From the NCBI GenBank assembly GCA_963696495.1, contig CAVOKJ010000002.1, positions 1,647,646-1,711,645 on the forward strand: a stretch of DNA of 64,000 nt, given 5' to 3'. The stretch is from Bog-756 sp963696495 (GTDB lineage: Bacteria > Actinomycetota > Acidimicrobiia > Acidimicrobiales > RAAP-2). Positions 28,935-36,800 of the stretch are shown one piece after another. The notes beneath the pieces are model-generated. The model searched no databases and was not told the DNA's origin. It was given only the letters and a program-made list of their open reading frames with translations. Positions within the stretch are counted from its first letter, which is position 1; every line of letters starts with the position of its first letter. A program made the translations under genes and the position numbers.

Positions 28935-30029
28935 GTGAGAGTCCTCTTCCTCGTCGTCGACGGCCTGTCCCCCCGCCATGTCGACGCCGGGGTGACGCCG
29001 GCACTGACCACCCTGGCCCTCGCCGGCGGATGGAGCCGTCCGGGCGGAGTAGGCGTGATGCCGTCCTCGACCTACCCCAACCATGCGACGTTCGCGACCG
29101 GTTCCCCGCCGGCGGTCCACGGAATCGTCGCCAACCAGATTCCGACCACCTCGGGAGCGATGCCGTCATGGGAGGTGGGCCCATCCGTGCCGACGCTCTT
29201 CGACGCCATGCATGCCGCCGGCCGCCAGAGTGCCGCCGTCTTCGGAGACGGCCATCTCGTGGGCGCGACCGGGGCCGGGAACGCCAGCTTCCTCTGGCCC
29301 GTCGGTCCCCACCCCGATGGCGTGGCCCTCGATCCCCTCGGCTACGCCAAGGACCGCGAGACGGCCGCCATCGTCGTCGAAGCGGTCCAGAGCGGAGCGG
29401 AACTGGTCTTCGCCCAGCTGAACCAGCCGGACACGGTGGCGCACATCTTCGGGCCGGACAGTCGGGAGGCGCGGCGCCAGTACGGCCGGACCGACGGCCA
29501 CCTCGGCACGATCATCGACTCGCTCGGACCGGACTGGGACGAGTGGGTGGCCATCGTCGTGAGCGACCACAGCCAGGAGCCGGTGACCGAGCCGGTGCCG
29601 GTCGACCTGCACGCCGCCGCCGGCGCCCGGGGGCTGGGAGGCCTCGTCCTCGACGACGGTGCCGCGGCGGTCGCCGGCGGTGAGCTGGCCCACGACACCG
29701 GTTGGCTGGCGGCAGTCGACGGGGTCGAGGGCTTCCAGCACGTCGGCCAGGACGTCGTCCTCGTCTGGGGCGGACCCGGTCGCTACTTCTCGCCGACGGA
29801 GGTGCCGGTCCGGGGCGTGCACGGCAGCCCACGGACCACCCCCCAGGTCGCGGTGGTCACCGGCGGCCATCCCGCGGCGCGGAGACTCGGTGACGCCATC
29901 GGCCGCCGGCGCCCGGTGGCCACGGCGTGGGCCCCGACGGTCGCCCGGCTGCTCGGCCTCCCCCCGGCCCACCCGGAGGGCGGGTCAGTCCGGAAGGACG
30001 CGGATATGGGACTGCCCGGCCCCCCCTGA
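28935..30029 (+). CDS. Alkaline-phosphatase-superfamily hydrolase (NPP/phosphonoacetate-hydrolase-like)
   Basis: A 364-residue two-metal hydrolase without signal peptide. Metal/nucleophile positions are FLVVDGLSPRH (first Asp), the Thr nucleophile in SSTYPNHATF, Asp and His in QPDTVAHIFGP, VSDHSQE, and a distal His in RGVHGSP. This is the layout of nucleotide pyrophosphatase/phosphodiesterases and of phosphonoacetate hydrolase. A cytoplasmic location, next to a PhnZ-like enzyme, suits a small phosphonate or phosphodiester substrate; this is inference. GTG at 28935 lies 22 bp after the HD gene. The 3' end overlaps a small convergent frame by 45 bp. Confidence 0.85.
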   Translation: MRVLFLVVDGLSPRHVDAGVTPALTTLALAGGWSRPGGVGVMPSSTYPNHATFATGSPPAVHGIVANQIPTTSGAMPSWEVGPSVPTLFDAMHAAGRQSAAVFGDGHLVGATGAGNASFLWPVGPHPDGVALDPLGYAKDRETAAIVVEAVQSGAELVFAQLNQPDTVAHIFGPDSREARRQYGRTDGHLGTIIDSLGPDWDEWVAIVVSDHSQEPVTEPVPVDLHAAAGARGLGGLVLDDGAAAVAGGELAHDTGWLAAVDGVEGFQHVGQDVVLVWGGPGRYFSPTEVPVRGVHGSPRTTPQVAVVTGGHPAARRLGDAIGRRRPVATAWAPTVARLLGLPPAHPEGGSVRKDADMGLPGPP

Positions 30030-30257
30030 CCGGTGGATCACGCTCTCGTCGGTGAGCCGGTTGCCACCCGGGGGGATCCTCGGCATCCCGAGCGTCGTAC
30101 TCGGCCGACTGGCGGCGAGGTAGGCCAGGATCCGGTCGGCCAGCGCGGTGAACCGGACTGCGTCCTCCGGGGCATCGCACGCCCCGCCGGCCAGCTCGAG
30201 GGCCTCGGCCGCCTCGACCAAAAGGCCCAATCCGGTGTCGTAGTCCCCAACCGTCAT
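29985..30257 (-). CDS. Small hypothetical protein
   Basis: A 90-residue frame with ATG at 30257. Residues 8-50 read as one or two amphipathic helices (LLVEAAEALELAGG, FTALADRILAYLAASR), more protein-like than the usual shadow frames; the C-terminus is Pro/Arg-rich and overlaps the phosphatase gene's end. No family recognised. It could still be a chance frame. Confidence 0.45.
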   Translation of the reverse strand: MTVGDYDTGLGLLVEAAEALELAGGACDAPEDAVRFTALADRILAYLAASRPSTTLGMPRIPPGGNRLTDESVIHRSGGAGQSHIRVLPD

Positions 30258-30445
30258 CGGGATCGACCGTCACTGTGGGCTCGCATCGGGACCCCCGATC
30301 CTGTCACCGTAAGCGGAGACGCTCTTGCTCTCGATGAGCTCACCGGAAAGTACACCACGCGGACAGCTCCCCTGTCATCACCGCCCGGTCCGCACCTTCC
30401 CCGGACGGGCGGGTCCGCAGCGGGACCGACTGGCATGCTGATGAG

Positions 30446-31321
30446 ATGCCCGGGTCCACGCCGATCGACGCGGAGGCGGCCGTCGCCCTCCTGGCCGAGG
30501 GGACGGGCGAGCCCTACCGGCTGGTGAGGCGCCTGGCCGGCGGGGAGACCGGCGCGCACCAGGTGATCGGGCCGGAGGCCAGGATGCTCGTCCTCAAGTG
30601 GGATGCGGCGCCCCACAGCCAGGAACTGCGGGGGGAGGCCGTCGTCCTGGCCGAGCGGCTCCGCCTGCAGGCGGGATGGCCGGTGCCGCGCCAGGCCGTC
30701 GTCGACACGCTCGGGGTCCGGTTCGTGCTCCAGGAGTTCATGCCCGGCCGGCCCGTCGACAGGCTGAGCCACCAGATCGTCGGGCGCCTCCTCGACTACC
30801 ACGCCCGCCGGATCGACCTGGCCCGGGTGGACGATCCCGTCCGCTGGCCGTCGGCACTGATCAGGACGCTCACGGAGGGAGGGGAGAATTACTGTCTGCA
30901 CTCGTCCCTCCGGGACTACGACCGGCGGACACGCTCGCTGGTGTCACGGATCGAGGCCTTCGCCGGTGCGGTGCATCTGTCGGAGCTCACCGGTCGGGAC
31001 ATCGTGCACTGGGACCTCCACCCGGGCAACCTCCTGGCGGACGACGGCGGGCTCACGGCCATCGTGGACACCGACTTCGTCCTCATCGGTGACGCCCGCT
31101 TCGACCTCGTCACGCTGGCGCTCACCAGCCTGACCGCCCGGTGCGAACCGGGCGTGCGCTCCCGATTGTCCGCGGTCGCGTTCGAAGGACTCGACCAACT
31201 GCGCCAGCAGACCTATCTCGCGCATCTGTTCATCAGGCTCCTCGACTGGTCGATCCGTGGGCGCAGGTCGGAAGAGGTCGACTTCTGGCTGGCCCGGGCC
31301 GACGAGATGTTGAGCGTCTGA
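30446..31321 (+). CDS. Aminoglycoside/choline-kinase-like phosphotransferase (APH family)
   Basis: A 291-residue kinase-fold protein. N-lobe Lys lies in ARMLVLKWD, the Brenner catalytic motif is DIVHWDLHPGNLL, and the metal-binding Asp is in AIVDTDFVLIG. This is the APH/choline kinase fold; the substrate could be an aminoglycoside, sugar, alcohol or amino alcohol. The HWDLH form is seen in many uncharacterised actinobacterial members, so a resistance role should not be assumed. ATG at 30446. It stands about 190 bp from its left neighbour and convergent with the LOG-like gene. Confidence 0.85.
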   Translation: MPGSTPIDAEAAVALLAEGTGEPYRLVRRLAGGETGAHQVIGPEARMLVLKWDAAPHSQELRGEAVVLAERLRLQAGWPVPRQAVVDTLGVRFVLQEFMPGRPVDRLSHQIVGRLLDYHARRIDLARVDDPVRWPSALIRTLTEGGENYCLHSSLRDYDRRTRSLVSRIEAFAGAVHLSELTGRDIVHWDLHPGNLLADDGGLTAIVDTDFVLIGDARFDLVTLALTSLTARCEPGVRSRLSAVAFEGLDQLRQQTYLAHLFIRLLDWSIRGRRSEEVDFWLARADEMLSV

Positions 31322-31342
31322 TCGGCGGTCCTGCCGGAAGCC

Positions 31343-31831
31343 TCAGCCCCCGGGGCGCCCCGATGCCAGGCGCACGGCCAGCTCGGCCGCCTCACCAGGA
31401 TCGGCCGTCGGGACGACCCCACGGTCGACGTCACCGCCGGGGCGGGTGAGTGCCCAGGTACCGATGCCGATCACCGGGGTCCCCGCACGTAGGGCCAGCG
31501 CCACCTCCGACAGGGTCCCGTACTCGCCACCGATGGCCACGACCGCGCCGGCGGAGCCGGCGATGACGGCATTCCGGGCCTCACCCAGACCGGAGGCGAT
31601 GACGACGTCGACCCAGGGGTTGGCGGCGGAGGGATCGGTCCCGGGAAGCACGCCGACGGTGAGGCCACCCTCCGACTTGGCACCCCGACAGGCTGCGGCC
31701 ATCACCCCACCGAGCCCGCCGCACACCACGACGGCCCCCCGGGAGGCAAGGCCGGACCCGACCGACTCGGCCACGGCAAGGACGGAAGGAGGTGCGACCG
31801 ACCCTCCCACCACCGCCACCTGGATCTCCAT
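31343..31831 (-). CDS. TIGR00725/LOG-like Rossmann nucleotide-binding protein
   Basis: A 162-residue protein with the motifs VVGGSVAPP, VVCGGLGGVMAAACRGA and AIGGEYGTLSEVALAL. The GGxGTxxE-type motif is diagnostic of the lysine-decarboxylase-like/LOG superfamily, and its small size matches the TIGR00725 subgroup. LOG enzymes hydrolyse cytokinin or nucleoside 5'-monophosphates; this subgroup is uncharacterised. ATG at 31831 is preferred; the upstream extension is the antisense of the small zinc-ribbon gene. Confidence 0.85.
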   Translation of the reverse strand: MEIQVAVVGGSVAPPSVLAVAESVGSGLASRGAVVVCGGLGGVMAAACRGAKSEGGLTVGVLPGTDPSAANPWVDVVIASGLGEARNAVIAGSAGAVVAIGGEYGTLSEVALALRAGTPVIGIGTWALTRPGGDVDRGVVPTADPGEAAELAVRLASGRPGG

Positions 31832-31967
31832 CGTCAGTCCAGCGTAGAGGGATCCCCGACCCGGGTCGCCAACTTCCACTGGCGATCCCGGCCACGCAAA
31901 AGTACTCTGGCCCACGGTCGCAGAGTGCCGGGCAGGGCATCGGGTGCTCCATTGAGAGGTCGGACGG

Positions 31968-32147
31968 ATGGAAGATGCCAAGCTCAGTCCGCAGTGCCCC
32001 GTCTGCGGGGTCGACGACACGCCGAGGCTGATCGTCCGGGGTGCCAACACGTTCACCTCCGGGTCCGCACTGCCGAACGTGCACCTGCGATGCCGCGAGT
32101 GTGGGCACGAGTGGTCCGACCTGCCCCACGAGCAGTGGGCATCGTGA
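31968..32147 (+). CDS. Small CPxC zinc-ribbon protein
   Basis: A 59-residue protein that is easily missed. ATG at 31968 follows TTGAGAGGTC, a good ribosome site. It carries two Cys pairs, CPVC at residues 10-13 and CREC at about 42-45, with GHEWSDL after the second, the typical form of small zinc-ribbon proteins with a 'HEW' end. It is probably cytosolic and binds one zinc; a role in nucleic-acid or protein contacts is usual for such folds but unproved. It is divergent from the LOG-like gene and immediately followed by a 15-bp tandem repeat. Confidence 0.72.
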   Translation: MEDAKLSPQCPVCGVDDTPRLIVRGANTFTSGSALPNVHLRCRECGHEWSDLPHEQWAS

Positions 32148-32152
32148 CCGGC

Positions 32153-32210
32153 GACCTGCTGCTGCCGGGCCCGCTGCTACCGGACCTGCTGCTGCCGGAC
32201 CCGCTGCTGG
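32153..32210. repeat. 15-bp tandem repeat, four units
   Basis: Units at 32153, 32168, 32183 and 32198 alternate GACCTGCTGCTGCCG and a GCCCGCTGCTACCG/GACCCGCTGCTGG form. The array begins 5 bp after the stop of the zinc-ribbon gene. It would encode a Leu-Leu-Pro-rich run if translated, but no start serves it. Confidence 0.8.
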
Positions 32211-32248
32211 AGACGAGTGGGCGCCGGCAGGTATCGGTCGGTCGTGCC

Positions 32249-32686
32249 CTAGCGGTCGACCCCGATCGCACCGGAGGCTGCTGTCGACGGTGACGGCCCG
32301 TCGGCGGTCGTGTTCCGCCCGTCCCTGCGGGTGACGGCGGCATTCGCATAGAGGACCGACTCGAGTACGAACGCAGCCGCCCCTCTCAGATCCGCGTGGG
32401 GGACGCTCCATCGGATCGAACCTTCCGGGACCACCTCCGGTCCACTGCTGTCCGTGACGAACTCGGGTGAACCCCTCCTCTTCGAGGGACTGCCGGCAAA
32501 GGCGCCGGCCCACCGGGCCCCTGGTTCGCCCGACAGGGTCCATTCGATCATGACCCGACCACCGAACGACCCGAGCAGTCGCACCCGGTCGATGGTCACC
32601 GGCTCCGGGGATGACCTGTCAACGCCACTGTTCTCGACACCTGGCACTGCAGCTCCTTCCGTCCATGTCGTCAACGTCACGCTCAT
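32249..32686 (-). CDS. Hypothetical protein
   Basis: A 145-residue frame from ATG 32686 (MSVTLTTW). The middle section alternates strand-like hydrophobic stretches (IDRVRLLGSFGGRVMIEWTL, SIRWSVPHADLRGAAAFVL) and looks like a small beta-rich domain; the last 25 residues are low-complexity. No signal peptide, no known family. Divergent from the CAP-like secreted protein. Confidence 0.55.
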   Translation of the reverse strand: MSVTLTTWTEGAAVPGVENSGVDRSSPEPVTIDRVRLLGSFGGRVMIEWTLSGEPGARWAGAFAGSPSKRRGSPEFVTDSSGPEVVPEGSIRWSVPHADLRGAAAFVLESVLYANAAVTRRDGRNTTADGPSPSTAASGAIGVDR

Positions 32687-33064
32687 GTGAGCGGCAGCGG
32701 CCAATCCGACGGATGTCGTCGCGGCCGGCGCGCCCACGCGCTCCACCGACAGCGGCTGTGCACCACAACCCGGAACGGCCCTGTTCTAACACCGGCCTGC
32801 CCACCCGACGGTCACGAGACGCTGAACCTTTGGAGAACCTTGTGCGTCATCCACCAGGCGGGAGGGGTGTCGCGCAAGATTCATGTCGACGTCACATTCT
32901 GGCAACCCGGGCAAAAGGTCGGTTGGTTACGTTCAGTGGACAGCAGGTGCTCACCGCCCAGGGGCCGCGACGGCCGACCCCGGCCCCTGCGATGCGATCC
33001 CCATCACCCCACCGACGGCCCCGAGAGTTCCGGTGACGACCACGTGCCATTCCATCCGCGGACG
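32687..33064. promoter_or_regulatory. 378-bp divergent intergenic region
   Basis: This stretch holds the promoters of the hypothetical gene and of the CAP-like secreted protein. The part from about 32810 to 32940 is lower in G+C than its surroundings. I found no strong -35/-10 pair, repeat or hairpin to call. Confidence 0.35.
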
Positions 33065-34165
33065 GTGATCGAAGCACACGGTGGCGGACTGTCGCGCACC
33101 CCGGCCGCCGACCGCTCCCGCCCCCGAGCGCTCGCCGCCGCGAGTACCCTCGTCGCGGTGCTCATCGTGTCGGCCGTCCTCGGAACCGGCGTGATCGGGC
33201 TGGGCGACCACGTGTCCTCTCCACCCGCATCATCGCCGGGCACATCGGCTCCCCCGGCGACAACCTCCTCCACCGGCGTTGCGGCGTCCGACCCCGGCAC
33301 GGCGCCCACCTCGGTGCCATCGGTGACGACGGTGCCGTCCGGCTCCCGAGAAACCGAGATCGGCCACGTGGTCGATCGGTCGACACCGGTGTCCGGCACG
33401 ACGCCGTCCACCGACGGCACCCCGACCGGCCCCACAGGGTCACCGACGGATCGGGGCAGTGCCCCGATCAGCTACGCGTCCACCGCACCGGAACCTCCTT
33501 CCGTCGACATCCCGCCGGACCCCGACCCCTCGATCCCGTGCCGATCCCCGGACGACCAGGACGCCTGCGTGGCCGACACCGTCCTCGCCATCGACAACGC
33601 ACGGGCCCAGGAAGGGGTCGGTCCCATGGTGCTTCCGACCGACTTCGACGGGCTCACGCCCGCCGAGCAGTTGTTCGTCATGGTCGATTCCGAGCGGGTC
33701 GACCGCGGCCTGGCCCCGATCGCCGGGGAGCTCGGCACCCTCGATCAACTCTCGGCCTCCGCGGCCCAGGACGACACTGACCCCTCGGTGCCCACCGGCG
33801 GCGTCGTCGATCTCGCCGTCCAGGCCTGGGTCGGCAACTGGGCCTCGACGGACAGTACCGTCCAAGCCGTGTACGACTGGATGTACGACGACGGCCTCGG
33901 AAGCGGCAACATCGACTGCACGGCGACCGACGAGAGCGGATGCTGGGACCACCGCGACAACATCCTGGGTCTCGGGAACGACGTGGACGACTTCGGCGGT
34001 TCGCTGTCGTTCGGCGGGGCGTCCATCTCGACGGGGTCTCCACCAATGGCGACGATGCACGAGCAACCGGGCGAATCCATCACCATGCTCACTGCCTGGT
34101 CGACCGAGTCCCCCACCGACTACTACTACACGTGGAGTCAGGCCGTGGCGGATGGAGCCGGGTGA
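33065..34165 (+). CDS. Secreted or membrane-anchored CAP/SCP-like protein with Thr/Pro/Ser-rich stalk
   Basis: A 366-residue exported protein. It has an N-terminal basic stretch, one hydrophobic helix (AASTLVAVLIVSAVLGTGVI) acting as signal or anchor, a long Ser/Thr/Pro-rich linker to about residue 150, then a globular domain. That domain has ALDNARAQEG-like (AIDNARAQEGVG), VDSERVDRGLAP and CWDHRDNILGLG segments, which recall CAP (PR-1/SCP) domains, where HRxNIL is a landmark. The match is distant, so the call is tentative. GTG at 33065 is chosen as the first start giving a normal signal length. The DUF1643 gene overlaps its end by 14 bp. Confidence 0.7.
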   Translation: MIEAHGGGLSRTPAADRSRPRALAAASTLVAVLIVSAVLGTGVIGLGDHVSSPPASSPGTSAPPATTSSTGVAASDPGTAPTSVPSVTTVPSGSRETEIGHVVDRSTPVSGTTPSTDGTPTGPTGSPTDRGSAPISYASTAPEPPSVDIPPDPDPSIPCRSPDDQDACVADTVLAIDNARAQEGVGPMVLPTDFDGLTPAEQLFVMVDSERVDRGLAPIAGELGTLDQLSASAAQDDTDPSVPTGGVVDLAVQAWVGNWASTDSTVQAVYDWMYDDGLGSGNIDCTATDESGCWDHRDNILGLGNDVDDFGGSLSFGGASISTGSPPMATMHEQPGESITMLTAWSTESPTDYYYTWSQAVADGAG

Positions 34166-34754
34166 CGAACGGGTGGGACCGGACACGGATGTGGCCGGCG
34201 ATGGCGAGCGAGGGTCCACTGACGACCTCGGCGAGCTGAGGGATGCGAGGTTCAGCGCCGACCGCCGGTACCGCTACTGGTTGCAGCGCCGTTGGGACCC
34301 GTCCCGGCCCCAGTTCGCCTATGTCCTGTTGAACCCGTCGCGGGCGGATGCGGACCGCGACGACCCCACAGTCCGCAAGCTATCGGTGCTGACCTCGGCC
34401 AACGGCGGCGGTGGTTTCGAGCTCGTCAACCTCTTCGCCGTCATGGACACCCGACAGGTGGGTCTCCACCTACCCGACGCCGTCGAAGCGGCACCCGGTG
34501 AGAACGACCGGTGGATCGAACGGGTGGTGGAACGGGCTGACGTCGTGGTGCTCGGATGGGGAGACGGGATGGCCGACGACCTCCTCACCCAGGGGAGGCG
34601 GGCCGCCGTCCGGCGTCGGGCTCAGCAGGTCTGGCCCCTGGTCCGAAACCGGCAACCGCGCTGCTTCCGGACCATCGGGAGTGGGGCCCCGGGTCATCCG
34701 GGGCGCCTCCGGAGTACGGCTCCGATCGTTCGGTACCACGGCACGGACGCCTGA
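34152..34754 (+). CDS. DUF1643 family protein
   Basis: A 200-residue protein. FSADRRYRYWLQRRWDPSRP, YVLLNPSRADADRDDPTVRK and VVLGWGDG are the conserved blocks of DUF1643, a cytosolic family of unknown function sometimes found with mobile or defence genes. The first 35 residues are not conserved. ATG at 34152 lies inside the end of the preceding gene; an internal start would be possible but no better one is seen. Confidence 0.82.
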   Translation: MEPGDERVGPDTDVAGDGERGSTDDLGELRDARFSADRRYRYWLQRRWDPSRPQFAYVLLNPSRADADRDDPTVRKLSVLTSANGGGGFELVNLFAVMDTRQVGLHLPDAVEAAPGENDRWIERVVERADVVVLGWGDGMADDLLTQGRRAAVRRRAQQVWPLVRNRQPRCFRTIGSGAPGHPGRLRSTAPIVRYHGTDA

Positions 34755-34861
34755 GCAGCCCGGCCCGGGGAACGATACGCTTCGCCCGTCGAGCGTCGCC
34801 TCGGCCCCGTTACGACGACCCGGTTCCGCATCGGGAGGACCGGCACGGAGAGTGAGCGCCC

Positions 34862-36211
34862 ATGGGTGAACGCCGGTGGAGGTGGGTCGGGCCGGGTGCG
34901 TTGGCGGTGGGGATGGCGGTCGCCACCGCCGGATGCTCGTCCTCCTCGTCGACGACCGCCACGACCCGTGCCGCCGCCACGTCCTCGACGGCGACCACCG
35001 GATCGGCGAACTCCTCGTCGGCGCCGGGCGTGTCGGCGACCCAGGTCGACATCGGCGCCATCTCATCGAAGACAGGTCCGTTGGCCGGCTACTTCGGCGG
35101 GCTCGCACCGGGGATGACCGCCTATTTCAAGACCGTCGATGCCGCCGGTGGCATCAACGGCCGGGACATCGTGCTCACCGACTCCCTCGATGACGGCGGA
35201 TCCCCGACCCAGTTCACCCAGGACACCCGCACGCTCATCGACCAGGACCACGTTTTCGCCGTCGGCGTGGCCTCGGCCTGGTTCACCCCGAACTACTTCG
35301 TGGCCAACGGGACGCCCACCTACGGCTACAACGTAAGCTCCAACTGGCAGGGCGCACCGAACCTGTTCGCCGTCGGTGGGTCGACGCAGATCTACGCGGC
35401 GGGATTTCCGACCCTCGCCTACTTCATCAACAAGGTGGGCGCCAGGTCCGTCGCCTTCATCAGCTACGGGCCGTCGATCGCATCGTCCTACGACGCCTGC
35501 AACGCCGATGCCGCCGGTATGAAGAAGGCCGGCATCGACGTGGACTTCGTGGACGTCGCCGCGCAGCTCGGCGGCAGCTACTCCTCCGACGTCCAGCGGA
35601 TGCAACAGTCGGGTTCCCAATTGGTCGTCACCTGCATGCAGGCATCCGACAACATCACCCTGGCCCGCGACATCCAGCAGTACGGATTGAAGATCAAGCA
35701 GTTCTGGCTCAACGGCTACGACCAGACCCTGCTCTCCCAGTACAACGGCCTGATGCAGGGTGTCTACGTGTTCAACGCCTCCGCGGTGCCGTTCGAGGCC
35801 GCCGACACGGCCCGGTACGGGAACACCTACAAGGGCATGCAGCAGTACATCGCGGCTATGGACAAATACGAGCCGACGTACACCTACAACGGGGTGGCGT
35901 TCCAGGGGTGGCAGTCGGCTGCCCTCATCGCCGCCGGCATCAGAGCCGCCGGCAACGACGTGACCCAGGCCACGGTGGTCGACGCCACCAACAAGATCAC
36001 CGACTTCACCGCAGGCGGGCTGTCGGCCCCGGTCGACTGGACGGTGGGCCACACGGGCACGACGTTGCCCGACTGCTCGTCCTTCGTGCAGGTGAGCGGG
36101 ACGAAGTACGTTCCGGTCTTCGCCCCGGGCAAGCAGGTGTTCATCTGCCTCGGGGCCAGTGTGACGAACCCCGTCCCGGTCACTCCTCCCCCCGGCACCC
36201 CGGGGGCGTAG
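34862..36211 (+). CDS. ABC transporter substrate-binding lipoprotein, branched-chain amino-acid type (Peripla_BP_6)
   Basis: A 449-residue exported lipoprotein. The signal peptide ends in the lipobox ATAGC with acylation Cys at 25, followed by a Ser/Thr-rich linker. The periplasmic-binding type I fold shows IGAISSKTGPLAGYFGG, VDAAGGINGRDIVL and NGYDQTLLSQYNG. Two or more Cys in the mature domain may form disulfides. Such proteins capture amino acids or other small ligands for a LivHMGF-type importer, but no permease or ATPase gene is adjacent, so it is an orphan here. ATG at 34862 has GGAGAG upstream. Confidence 0.88.
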   Translation: MGERRWRWVGPGALAVGMAVATAGCSSSSSTTATTRAAATSSTATTGSANSSSAPGVSATQVDIGAISSKTGPLAGYFGGLAPGMTAYFKTVDAAGGINGRDIVLTDSLDDGGSPTQFTQDTRTLIDQDHVFAVGVASAWFTPNYFVANGTPTYGYNVSSNWQGAPNLFAVGGSTQIYAAGFPTLAYFINKVGARSVAFISYGPSIASSYDACNADAAGMKKAGIDVDFVDVAAQLGGSYSSDVQRMQQSGSQLVVTCMQASDNITLARDIQQYGLKIKQFWLNGYDQTLLSQYNGLMQGVYVFNASAVPFEAADTARYGNTYKGMQQYIAAMDKYEPTYTYNGVAFQGWQSAALIAAGIRAAGNDVTQATVVDATNKITDFTAGGLSAPVDWTVGHTGTTLPDCSSFVQVSGTKYVPVFAPGKQVFICLGASVTNPVPVTPPPGTPGA

Positions 36212-36341
36212 GCCCGACCCGCGCCGTTCGGAACCAAGGCCCCGTCTCCTGTCCCAGAGCCCGGACGCCGCTGCCGGCGACGGGCACCCCGGGGGCCGCG
36301 GTGTGGATGGGCCGGTGGAGGGAGGCAGCCGCGACAAGCGC

Positions 36342-36512
36342 CTACTGCTCGTAGAAGCGCACCTCCATATCGGCGATGATCTCCCGCTCCCGGCGGATGG
36401 CGTCGGCCTCGGCCAGGGCCTGTTCGGCCAGCCGGGCCTCTTCGCGCCGGATCATCAGCCACCGGCGGATCCAGACGAACACCATCACCGGGAGCACGAG
36501 CAGCACCACCAC
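36342..36512 (-). CDS. Small membrane protein with coiled-coil tail
   Basis: About 56 residues from a GTG at 36512: one transmembrane helix (VVVLLVLPVMVFVWIRRWLM) followed by an amphipathic charged helix (EEARLAEQALAEADAIRRER) likely to form a coiled coil. An ATG at 36575 would add 21 residues but would run through the terminator hairpin, so the shorter form is preferred. Function unknown. Confidence 0.55.
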   Translation of the reverse strand: MVVLLVLPVMVFVWIRRWLMIRREEARLAEQALAEADAIRREREIIADMEVRFYEQ

Positions 36513-36538
36513 GCCCCGAGCGTAGCCAATGCGGAAGA

Positions 36539-36572
36539 CGGCAGGCCCCCGGTCGGAACCGGGGGCCTGCCG
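36539..36572. terminator. Strong inverted repeat, terminator-like
   Basis: Perfect 15-bp stem (left arm starts CGGCAGGCCCCCGG) with a 4-nt loop CGGA. It lies between divergent genes, upstream of the small membrane-protein start and of the GH114 promoter, and could insulate the two. No T-tract follows on either strand. Confidence 0.6.
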
Positions 36573-36725
36573 CAACGCTGTGAGGCTGCAAAGGTTAGCT
36601 TCTGTCGGCCCGGCCGGCGTCGAGGAGGCACGGCCGGATCCGAACCGGACGTTACCGAGAGTGAACGTCCCGATGAACGTTGTGTGGCGGTTCGATGAAG
36701 CGGGCGCCCATGGGCGCGACCTGGC

Positions 36726-36754
36726 TTGACAAACACCACCGGGTTACTCAAGAT
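36726..36754 (+). promoter_or_regulatory. Candidate sigma-70-type promoter of the GH114 genes
   Basis: TTGACA at 36726-36731 is a perfect -35 hexamer; 17 bp later CAAGAT (36749-36754) is a fair -10. Transcription would begin about 40 nt before the TTG start at 36801. The leader contains CTCTC (36767-36771) able to pair with GAGAG (36784-36788), which would cover the ribosome site. Confidence 0.5.
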
Positions 36755-36800
36755 CTAGGTCGCAGGCTCTCACCTGGGCAACTGAGAGAGGGGATTCGCC

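Noticed and set aside
30446..31321. Aminoglycoside resistance gene
   Set aside because: The fold is shared by many metabolic kinases; nothing in sequence or context points to drug resistance.
36755..36800. Cyclic-dinucleotide riboswitch in front of the GH114 gene
   Set aside because: The leader is too short (about 45 nt) and lacks conserved aptamer sequences; only a 5-bp stem is visible.
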